Assembly (NCBI GenBank): GCA_938004375.1 | Contig: CALKWH010000192.1 | Coordinates: 1-6,808, forward strand | DNA: 6,808 bases | Direction: 5' to 3' | DNA from: an uncultured Pseudomonadota bacterium | Lineage (GTDB): Bacteria; Myxococcota_A; Polyangia; HGW-17 | Part shown: piece after piece, positions 1 to 5,478 of the stretch | How the letters are laid out: each line of letters opens with the position of its first letter | Numbering within the stretch: the first letter of the stretch is position 1 | Made by a program: the position numbers and the translations under genes | The notes under the pieces: model-generated | What the model was told of the DNA's origin: nothing | What the model saw: only the letters and a program-made list of their open reading frames with translations | The model's database searches: none

Positions 1-1
1 C

Positions 2-30
2 TGGACAGCCTAACGCATGTAAGGTATTTT
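2..30 (+). promoter_or_regulatory. Sigma70-type promoter for the DUF72 gene
   Basis: A -35 box TGGACA (positions 2-7, five of six matches to TTGACA) and a -10 box TATTTT (25-30, four of six to TATAAT) are separated by exactly 17 nt. Transcription would start near 36-38, only a few bases ahead of the GGAGG ribosome binding site at 42-46, giving a very short leader. Box match and spacing are seen directly; activity is inferred. Confidence 0.5.
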
Positions 31-53
31 CCAGTCCGCATGGAGGACGTCCC

Positions 54-899
54 GTGAACGACATCCGCGTGGGCACCAGCGGCTTCGACTACCTCGACTG
101 GGTCGGCCATTTCTATCCAAAAAGCTTGCCGCGCAAGGATTTTCTGGCGTACTACGCCCGCTTCTTCTCCACCCTCGAGCTCAACTTCACCTACTACCGT
201 ATGCCTGACGCCGACTGCCTCGAGGCCCTGCGCACCCGGGTGCCGGCAAACTTCGACTTCTCGGTCAAGGCCCACGAGAGCCTCACCCACCGCGTGGACC
301 CCGCGACCTGGAAGGATGCCGCCGACCAGTTCACCGCCGCCCTCGCGCCCCTGGTCCGCCACGACCAGCTCGCTGCCGTGCTGCTGCAGTTCCCGTTCTC
401 CTTCCATTATGACCCCGACCGGCGCCGCTACCTGAAGGACCTGCTCGACCGCCTGCGCCAGGTCCCCTGCGTGGTCGAGTTCCGCAACGTGCAGTGGATG
501 ACCCCCCGGGTGTTCGAGGCGCTCTCGCGGGCCGGCGTGGGCCTGTGCGCGGTGGACGCGCCCGAGCTGCCTGGCCTGCCGGCGTCGCTCGACCGTGCGA
601 CCTCGCCGCTGGGTTACGTGCGCTTCCACGGCCGCAACGAGGCCACCTGGTGGGGAGGGGACGGCGCCGCCCGCTACGACTACCGCTACGGCCCCGACGA
701 GCTGGCCGCCTGGCTGCCGCGCCTGGAGACCCTGCGCCGCGCCACGAAGAAACTGCGCGTGTACTTCAACAACCACCGGCGCGGACAGGCGCCGGAAAAC
801 GCCCGGGAGTTGATCCGGCTGATCGCCTCCCGCCTGGGGGTCGCCGCGTCGCCGGCGCCCGACACCTGGCCCGCTCTCTCGCCCGAACTGCCCTTGTAA
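54..899 (+). CDS. DUF72 (YecE-like) TIM-barrel protein
   Basis: The 281-residue product is a full-length member of the DUF72/YecE family, predicted to be cytoplasmic. Signature segments appear in the expected order: GTSGFDY at residues 7-13, a W-x-x-x-FYP stretch at 16-22, ELNFTYYRMP at 42-51, F-S-V-K-A with a following TH at 69-79, QFPFSFHY at 112-119, VEFRN-x-QW at 141-148, YVRFHGRN followed by WW at 188-200, and YFNNH-x-x-GQAPENA at 237-250. Known structures of the family are TIM barrels that resemble AP-endonuclease and sugar-isomerase folds, but no reaction is established, so I assign none. The start is GTG, chosen because GGAGG lies 7 nt upstream (42-46) and the GTSG motif must sit close to the N-terminus. 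The proline-rich tail (266-281) looks unstructured. The gene precedes mnmA on the same strand with a 74-nt gap, so readthrough into mnmA is possible. Confidence 0.93.
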   Translation: MNDIRVGTSGFDYLDWVGHFYPKSLPRKDFLAYYARFFSTLELNFTYYRMPDADCLEALRTRVPANFDFSVKAHESLTHRVDPATWKDAADQFTAALAPLVRHDQLAAVLLQFPFSFHYDPDRRRYLKDLLDRLRQVPCVVEFRNVQWMTPRVFEALSRAGVGLCAVDAPELPGLPASLDRATSPLGYVRFHGRNEATWWGGDGAARYDYRYGPDELAAWLPRLETLRRATKKLRVYFNNHRRGQAPENARELIRLIASRLGVAASPAPDTWPALSPELPL

Positions 900-922
900 T
901 CCGGCGGCCGGCGGGCTATGTT
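894..922 (+). promoter_or_regulatory. Candidate promoter for mnmA overlapping the upstream stop codon
   Basis: TTGTAA (894-899, four of six to TTGACA) and TATGTT (917-922, four of six to TATAAT) are 17 nt apart. The -35 box contains the TAA stop of the DUF72 gene. It would give mnmA its own start site about 45 nt ahead of its ATG. The match is moderate and could be chance. Confidence 0.4.
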
Positions 923-973
923 GCGGCGCCGCGCGGACGCAAGAGTCGGCCGCCGGTGCGGACGGAGTCGAGG

Positions 974-2056
974 ATGACGGTTGGACATTTCGAGTACGCG
1001 GTCGGCATGAGCGGAGGCGTGGATTCTTCCGTGGTCGCCGCGCTGTTGAAGGCGCAGGGACACTCGGTCGTGGGCCTCACCATGAAGATCTGGGACGGCG
1101 CGGTGCAGATCCAGGAGGGCCTGAAGCACGCCTGCTACGGCCCCGGAGAGGCCGAGGATCTCGTCGCGACCCGCCAGGTGTGCGACCGGATCGGCATCGA
1201 CCTGGTCGTGGTGGACCTGTGCGCCGAGTACCGCGCGTTCGTGCTGGACTATTTCCGCGCCGAATTCCTCGCCGGGCGCACGCCCAACCCCTGCGTGGTG
1301 TGCAACCAGAAGGTCAAGTTCGGCTTCCTGCTCGAAAAGGCCGCGGCAGCCGGCGTGGCCTTCGATCGCTTCGCCACCGGGCATTACGCCCGCATCGTCG
1401 AGCGCGACGGGCGCCTGCACCTGAGAAAGGCCGCCGATCGCGCCAAGGACCAGACGTACTTCATTCACCAGCTCACCCACGAGCGGCTGCGTCGCGTCGA
1501 GTTCCCGCTGGGCGAGTTCACCAAGCGCGAGGTGCGCGAGCTCGCCCGCGCGCGGAACCTGCCCGTGGCCGAGCGTCCCGAGAGCCAGGACTTCATCTCC
1601 GGGGGCGACTACAGCGTGCTGTTCTCCGAGCAGCAGATCGTCCCGGGCGACATCGTCGACGAGCAGGGGAACGTGCTGGGGCGCCACGACGGCTTCATCC
1701 ACTACACCGTGGGTCAACGCAAGGGCCTGGGCATCGCCGCCACCGAACCCTGGTACGTCTACCGGATCGTGCCGCAACGCAACCAGGTGGTCGTCAGCCG
1801 CCGGCAGGAGCTCCTGTCGTTCGGGCTGGACGCCGCCGACGTCATCTGGGCCGCCGGCGCCCCGCCCGCCGCGCCCCTGCGCTGCGCCGCGCGCATCCGG
1901 CAGAAACACGCCGAGGCCCCGGCCCTGGTGACCCCCACCGGCCCCGCCTCCGTCCGCGTCGACTTCGACGAGCCCCAGCTCGCCATCACGCCGGGACAGG
2001 CCGTCGTCTTCTATGACGACGACGTCGTCCTCGGCGGCGGCATCATCTCCAGATGA
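974..2056 (+). CDS. mnmA: tRNA-specific 2-thiouridylase MnmA (variant lacking the usual second cysteine)
   Basis: MnmA adenylates U34 of the tRNAs for Lys, Glu and Gln in the cytoplasm and replaces its C2 oxygen with sulfur delivered as a persulfide. The 360-residue product has the usual length and layout: PP-loop SGGVDSS at 13-19, the TPNPCVVCN segment at 103-111 with Cys107 and Cys110, TGHYA at 135-139, KDQTYF at 158-163, HYTVGQRKGLG at 243-253 in the central domain, and a C-terminal beta-barrel with PGQAVVFY at 340-347. In E. coli MnmA the first motif carries Asp99 and Cys102, and the second catalytic cysteine is Cys199 in a D-S-x-x-I-C-F context. Here the first motif is CxxC, while the second reads ESQDFISG (203-210) with no cysteine. 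Other cysteines are at 54, 70, 83 and 304; Cys54 lies near where some homologues have one. The ATG at 974 is chosen because GGAG (964-967) lies 6 nt upstream and the PP-loop then sits at the N-terminus as in the family. Identity is firm; the sulfur-transfer mechanism of this variant is open. Confidence 0.95.
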   Translation: MTVGHFEYAVGMSGGVDSSVVAALLKAQGHSVVGLTMKIWDGAVQIQEGLKHACYGPGEAEDLVATRQVCDRIGIDLVVVDLCAEYRAFVLDYFRAEFLAGRTPNPCVVCNQKVKFGFLLEKAAAAGVAFDRFATGHYARIVERDGRLHLRKAADRAKDQTYFIHQLTHERLRRVEFPLGEFTKREVRELARARNLPVAERPESQDFISGGDYSVLFSEQQIVPGDIVDEQGNVLGRHDGFIHYTVGQRKGLGIAATEPWYVYRIVPQRNQVVVSRRQELLSFGLDAADVIWAAGAPPAAPLRCAARIRQKHAEAPALVTPTGPASVRVDFDEPQLAITPGQAVVFYDDDVVLGGGIISR

Positions 2057-2060
2057 ATCA

Positions 2061-2093
2061 TGCGCAAACTTAGGCGCAAACTGAGCTTGCGCA
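2061..2093. repeat. Palindromic repeat between two convergent genes, possible weak terminator
   Basis: This 41-nt gap between the ends of mnmA and the minus-strand membrane gene contains GCGCAAACT twice (2062-2070 and 2074-2082, period 12) followed by an inverted TTGCGCA (2087-2093). GCGCAA (2074-2079) can pair with TTGCGC (2087-2092), and the outer TGCGCAA (2061-2067) can pair with the same right arm. There is no strong T-run on either strand, so termination would be weak. The 21 nt at 2073-2093 match the palindrome at 2826-2846 at 18 positions, which points to one repeat family. Confidence 0.6.
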
Positions 2094-2097
2094 CGCC

Positions 2098-2727
2098 CTA
2101 TTTGCCGACACTCACCGTGCGCACGAGCACGGACGGATCGCTCAGGGACGCGCCGAAACCCAGGCGTCGGCAGTACGCCGCGTGCACGGGTGTCGCGTCA
2201 CGCACCACGAGCTCGCGGAAGCCCTCGTGGAGGAAGTCCGGCCACGCCCGGTTGTAGAAGAAACGCGCGTTCTTCAGGTCGCGGTACGCCGGCGTCACGT
2301 AATCCAGGTGGATGCGCGCCACGCCCTCGCCCTCGGGAGCGTACACGAACAGCCCCACGGGCGCGAGCTCCCGCAGGATGAACACGCAGCGAGCGTCCTG
2401 CACCTTGGCCAGGTCGAACCCGGGAAAGAACCGCGCGATGTCGACGCGGTGCGCCTCGAGAAACGGTCGCAGGAACGCCTCGTCGTGGGTGCACACGGGC
2501 GCCAGGCCGAAGGCGTCGCGCTTGTGCGCCAGCATCCACAGGTGAACCACGTCCACGACGGCGATCACCCCGTTGACCGCCACCAGCGGCCACGCCTCCA
2601 ATGCCCAACTGTAGACCGCCAGGGCCAGCGCGCCCGCCAGGTTCAGCCAGCGCAGGCGCCAGATGTTGCCCATCATCAACGACGTCACCGTCACCGCCGA
2701 CGCGAGATATCCAAAGACCTCGAGCAT
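2098..2727 (-). CDS. YgjV-like membrane protein with C-terminal GNAT-like domain
   Basis: The product of 209 residues has three hydrophobic segments in its first third (about 4-19, 27-43 and 47-66), separated by short polar turns, with the M-G-N-x-W-R-L-R-x-L-N-x-x-G spacing typical of the YgjV family of small inner-membrane proteins. From about residue 75 a soluble domain follows: a PVGLFVY strand (123-129), then IHLDYVTPAYRDLK (139-152), which looks like the beta4-alpha3 acetyl-CoA-binding part of a GNAT acetyltransferase, and VHAAYCRRLGF (181-191), like the usual GNAT end. An F-F-P-G-F-D segment sits at 100-105. From memory, unverified, similar proteins of about 210 residues occur in Clostridia and Bacteroidota, so this is probably a whole family architecture rather than a new fusion. 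Substrate and role are unknown. The start is set by AGGAGG 5 nt upstream; an in-frame ATG at 2761-2763, preceded by GGAG, would add 12 polar residues and cannot be excluded. The gene converges on mnmA and is divergent from the next gene. Confidence 0.85.
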   Translation of the reverse strand: MLEVFGYLASAVTVTSLMMGNIWRLRWLNLAGALALAVYSWALEAWPLVAVNGVIAVVDVVHLWMLAHKRDAFGLAPVCTHDEAFLRPFLEAHRVDIARFFPGFDLAKVQDARCVFILRELAPVGLFVYAPEGEGVARIHLDYVTPAYRDLKNARFFYNRAWPDFLHEGFRELVVRDATPVHAAYCRRLGFGASLSDPSVLVRTVSVGK

Positions 2728-2732
2728 GCACG

Positions 2733-2738
2733 CCTCCT
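2733..2738 (-). promoter_or_regulatory. Ribosome binding site that decides the start of the YgjV-like gene
   Basis: On the minus strand AGGAGG lies 5 nt before the ATG at 2727-2725, a perfect Shine-Dalgarno match. It supports this start over the in-frame ATG at 2763, whose GGAG is shorter and only 4 nt away. Confidence 0.7.
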
Positions 2739-2751
2739 CGCTCCGCCTCTT

Positions 2752-2779
2752 AAAATAGGACATTTTACTCCGAAATCAA
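2752..2779 (-). promoter_or_regulatory. Candidate promoter of the YgjV-like gene
   Basis: On the minus strand TTGATT (2779-2774, four of six to TTGACA) and TATTTT (2757-2752, four of six to TATAAT) are 16 nt apart. The stretch is clearly more AT-rich than its surroundings. If it is used, the transcript would start inside or just after the upstream ATG codon, which again favours the downstream start at 2727. Activity is inferred. Confidence 0.35.
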
Positions 2780-2819
2780 TCTTCAAACGGCACGCCCTGC
2801 GCGAGCAGCGCTTGAACGG

Positions 2820-2846
2820 AAAAAATGCGCAAGCAGAGCTTGCGCA
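2820..2846 (-). terminator. Intrinsic terminator on the minus strand within a palindromic repeat
   Basis: TGCGCAAGC (2826-2834) and GCTTGCGCA (2838-2846) form a perfect 9-bp stem with a 3-nt loop. Six A residues at 2820-2825 become a run of six T on the minus strand directly after the stem, so the structure is a textbook rho-independent terminator read leftward. On the plus strand no T-run follows. It lies upstream of the leftward gene, so it cannot end that gene; it would stop transcription entering from the right. The palindrome is related to the one at 2073-2093, and a degenerate version (about 16 of 21 positions) may lie at 2798-2818. Confidence 0.6.
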
Positions 2847-2867
2847 CTCCTCGTTACTGAAATTTCG

Positions 2868-2876
2868 TGCTATCTT
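2868..2876 (+). promoter_or_regulatory. Candidate extended -10 promoter of the secreted-protein operon
   Basis: TGC followed by TATCTT (2871-2876, four of six to TATAAT) has the TGn extension seen in extended -10 promoters. No convincing -35 box is found at the right distance. The position, 26 nt ahead of the first ATG and just before GGAGG at 2891-2895, suits the operon, and no other candidate is better in 2847-2901. Confidence 0.35.
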
Positions 2877-2886
2877 TCACGACGTC

Positions 2887-3567
2887 TCCCGGAGGTGCCT
2901 CATGACCCGCGCCCGTTCCTCACGTCCCCTGCTGCTCCTCGTCACCTGCCTCGCCCTCGTCGCGCCGACCGCCTGCGACGATGGCCCCAAGGCCGTCGAT
3001 TCCTGCGGCGACGACTTCGTCGACCCGGGGGAGGACTGCGACGGTGCCCGGCTCAACGGCGCCACCTGCACCTCGATCGGCTACTACCACGCCGCCGGCG
3101 TCCTCGGCTGCACCGCCGGCTGCGCCTTCGACGTCAGCGACTGCGGCGGCCACTGCGGCGACGACGTCATCGAGAACGCCAACGGAGAGCAGTGCGAAGG
3201 GACCGACCTGCAGGGCGCCTCCTGCGCCTCCCTCAACTTCTCCCGCGGCGGCGCCCTCTCCTGCGGCGCCGACTGCCGCTACGACACCCACCTGTGCCTG
3301 TCCACCTGCGGCGACGGCAACCTCGAGCCCGACGAGCCCTGCGACGACGGTGGCACCGCCGCCGGCGACGGCTGCGCCGCCGACTGCACCGTCGAACCCG
3401 GCTGGACCTGCGCCGGCGAGACGCTGAGCGTCTGCGTCTCGGCCTGTCCCGAGGGCCTCACCTGGTGCGGCGAGGGCGACTGCGCCGACCTCTTCAACCA
3501 TCCCGAACGCTGCGGCGGCTGCGATCACGCCTGCGACGCCGGCCAGCGCTGCCTCGCCGGCGTCTGT
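2887..3567 (+). repeat. First copy of a tandemly duplicated leader and cysteine-rich module
   Basis: This stretch covers the shared leader TCCCGGAGGTG, the signal peptide and the cysteine-rich modules of the first secreted protein. It aligns with 4801-5478 with no gap in the cysteine-rich part other than one extra codon here (Gly28). Long runs are nearly identical in DNA, for example 3442-3477 with its counterpart offset by 1911 nt. Similarity drops sharply after the last module. Confidence 0.85.
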
Positions 3568-4788
3568 CGCGATCCCGGTGCGCCGTGGGGTCCCGCAGGG
3601 TTCTTCCAGGGCGGCCCCAACACCTGTCTCGGCGAGGCCCGGAACTTTGACCTGGGCGCCTGCGACGACCGGATCGTCCTTCTCCTGCACACCGAGGTCA
3701 GCGCCACGCCCGAGGATCCCAAGGTGCCCGAATTCCAGGTGCACGTGCTCGACGCGAACCTGGGACAGTGGGCGACGCAACCCCAGCTTCCCTTGGAGCT
3801 CCCGCAGGATTTCACGCTCGCCCCCGGCATGGCCGTGACCTGCCGCGGCGAGCAGATCACCGCGGCCTATGCGTTCAACCGCACCTTCCAAACCTCTCCT
3901 GGCATCCATGTCAGCGTCCTCGACCCCATGACCACCGCGTGGCGTCCCCTTAGCGGCACCATCCTCACCACTTCCTGCTGGGCGCACCCCTGGATGGACA
4001 TCATGTTCGACGGAGACGGAAACCTGCACGTCCTCGACATGTGCCACTATTACTCCACCGCTCAGATGGTGGAGTACGCCTGGTTCGACGGCACCCAGTG
4101 GAACACCGCGCCCTCGGTCAACGGGACCCCCCGGGTCGTGTCCGCGCCGAACTCCGGGCACCCGAGCCTGGCCTTGGCCGAGGGCAAGGCGGTGCTAGGC
4201 CTAGCCTCACGGGATCTGGACACGCAGGTCACCGAACACCGGGTGCAACGCTGGGAAGACGACGCATGGGTGCGCTCCGCTGCTCTGACCACCTACGAGT
4301 CCCCCGACCGGTGGGATGAGGACATCTCGATCGACGCCAACGGGGTCGCGATGTGCGTGGCCTGGTCCGAGGACCACGACCCGGTCTTCGGAGACGGCGT
4401 CGTCGATCCCGACGTCTACGTCCGCTGCGCCGACAACCTCGAGGGCGCCTGGGCCCCCGCCGGCGCCGACGCCCTCGTGACCGTCGACCATCAAGGCCGC
4501 GCCCCCTCCATCGCCGTGGTAGGCCATTACGTATACCTGGCATACCTTACCCCCGAACAGGATGAACTCGTGGGCCCGGAGTCCTACTGGCACATCCGCG
4601 TGGTGCGCCGCCCGATCTTCGACGCGACCAATTGGGAGATCATCGGCGACAGCATTTACGGTCTGTACTTCCCGTACAACAACAAGCCGCCGCAGCTGCT
4701 TCTCTCAGGCGACAAGCTCGTGCTGGGCTTCATCGAGAACGACGACAACGCCGCGATGGTCAGTTACATCCACGTCATGTCCCCTTGA
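2902..4788 (+). CDS. Secreted cysteine-rich, beta-propeller-like protein (paralogue 1)
   Basis: This 628-residue protein of unknown function begins with a signal peptide: Arg at 3, 5 and 8, a hydrophobic core at 10-21, then A-P-T-A-C with Cys25. It is probably a lipoprotein, although Pro at -3 is atypical. Four cysteine-rich modules follow: 35-81 and 85-132, two tandem units of the form CGDD...GE-x-C...L-x-GA-(T/S)-C...C-x-x-x-C; 136-178, a clear myxobacterial disulfide repeat with CGDGN, CDDG and GDGC; and 182-222, a C-P-x-G...CG...C-x-D-L...CGGC...C-D-A-G...C module. From about 248 to the end the chain is a series of short beta units, each with a V-x-V strand, a Trp, and a later S-(I/L)...G-x-x-x-V-x-x-(A/G)-(Y/F/W) strand, read here as propeller blades. 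No catalytic motif and no C-terminal sorting tail is visible. GGAGG lies 6 nt before the ATG; upstream in-frame codons run through the antisense membrane gene and are ignored. Extracellular binding or adhesion is a guess. The gene is the first of a tandem pair. Confidence 0.9.
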   Translation: MTRARSSRPLLLLVTCLALVAPTACDDGPKAVDSCGDDFVDPGEDCDGARLNGATCTSIGYYHAAGVLGCTAGCAFDVSDCGGHCGDDVIENANGEQCEGTDLQGASCASLNFSRGGALSCGADCRYDTHLCLSTCGDGNLEPDEPCDDGGTAAGDGCAADCTVEPGWTCAGETLSVCVSACPEGLTWCGEGDCADLFNHPERCGGCDHACDAGQRCLAGVCRDPGAPWGPAGFFQGGPNTCLGEARNFDLGACDDRIVLLLHTEVSATPEDPKVPEFQVHVLDANLGQWATQPQLPLELPQDFTLAPGMAVTCRGEQITAAYAFNRTFQTSPGIHVSVLDPMTTAWRPLSGTILTTSCWAHPWMDIMFDGDGNLHVLDMCHYYSTAQMVEYAWFDGTQWNTAPSVNGTPRVVSAPNSGHPSLALAEGKAVLGLASRDLDTQVTEHRVQRWEDDAWVRSAALTTYESPDRWDEDISIDANGVAMCVAWSEDHDPVFGDGVVDPDVYVRCADNLEGAWAPAGADALVTVDHQGRAPSIAVVGHYVYLAYLTPEQDELVGPESYWHIRVVRRPIFDATNWEIIGDSIYGLYFPYNNKPPQLLLSGDKLVLGFIENDDNAAMVSYIHVMSP

Positions 4789-4800
4789 ATTCACGTCCGC

Positions 4801-5478
4801 TCCCGGAGGTGTCCCATGACCCGCGCCTTCACCCTGCGTCGCCTGCTTCTTTTCGTCACCTTCATCACCCTGGCCGTTCCGACCGCCTGCGACGACCCCA
4901 AGACCGTCGACTCCTGCGGGGACGACTTCGTCGACCCGGACGAGGACTGTGACGGAGCCCAGCTCAACGGCGCCACCTGCACCTCCATCGGTCACTACGA
5001 CGCCGACGGCACACTGCGCTGCACCGCCGGCTGCGCCTTCGACGTGAGCGACTGCGGCGGCCACTGCGGTGACGACCTCATCGAGGGCAAGCACGGCGAG
5101 GAATGCGAGGGCACGAACCTCAATGGTGCCTCCTGCGCCTCATTGAACTTCTCCCGCGGCGGCACCCTGGCTTGCGACACCGACTGCCGCTACGACTACA
5201 CCCAGTGCCTTTCCACCTGCGGCGACGGCAACCGCGAGCCCGACGAGGGCTGCGACGACGCCAACGGCGCCACGGGGGACGGCTGCACCCCCGACTGCAC
5301 GGTGGAGCCCGGCTGGACCTGCACCACCGACACCCACAGCGTCTGCACCCCCGCCTGTCCCGAGGGCCTCACCTGGTGCGGCGAGGGTGACTGCGCCGAC
5401 CTCTTCAACAACCCCGAACGCTGCGGCGGCTGCGACCACGCCTGCGATGCCGGCCTCTCCTGCATCGCGGGTGTCTGC
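4801..5478 (+). repeat. Second copy of the duplicated leader and cysteine-rich module
   Basis: Counterpart of 2887-3567, with the same TCCCGGAGGTG leader, ribosome binding site spacing of 6 nt, MTRA start and four cysteine-rich modules. By eye the encoded cysteine-rich part is about 79% identical to the first copy, with all 26 module cysteines in register. Confidence 0.85.

Noticed and set aside
494..973. Upstream in-frame extension of the mnmA reading frame starting inside the DUF72 gene
   Set aside because: The extra 160 residues are arginine, proline and alanine rich out-of-frame product of the DUF72 gene; MnmA proteins start just before the PP-loop, and the ATG at 974 has a ribosome binding site.
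686..1909. Long minus-strand open frame opposite mnmA (407 residues)
   Set aside because: Antisense shadow in GC-rich DNA with no recognisable motif; the plus strand encodes a complete MnmA there.
2182..2901. Upstream in-frame extension of the first secreted protein
   Set aside because: It runs antisense through the membrane-protein gene, is of low-complexity composition, and would bury the signal peptide; the ATG at 2902 has GGAGG 6 nt upstream.
2895..3650. Arginine-rich plus-strand frame of 251 residues inside paralogue 1
   Set aside because: Almost entirely Arg, Pro and Leu, which is the usual alternative-frame product of GC-rich codons.
2920..4161. Long minus-strand open frame rich in Gly, Ala and Val opposite paralogue 1
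   Set aside because: The repetitive composition is the antisense image of the cysteine-rich, GC-biased plus-strand gene; no ribosome binding site or domain supports it.
4789..4815. Search for a promoter or terminator between the two secreted-protein genes
   Set aside because: Only a copy of the ribosome binding site leader is present in the 27 nt; no stem-loop or promoter boxes, so co-transcription is preferred.
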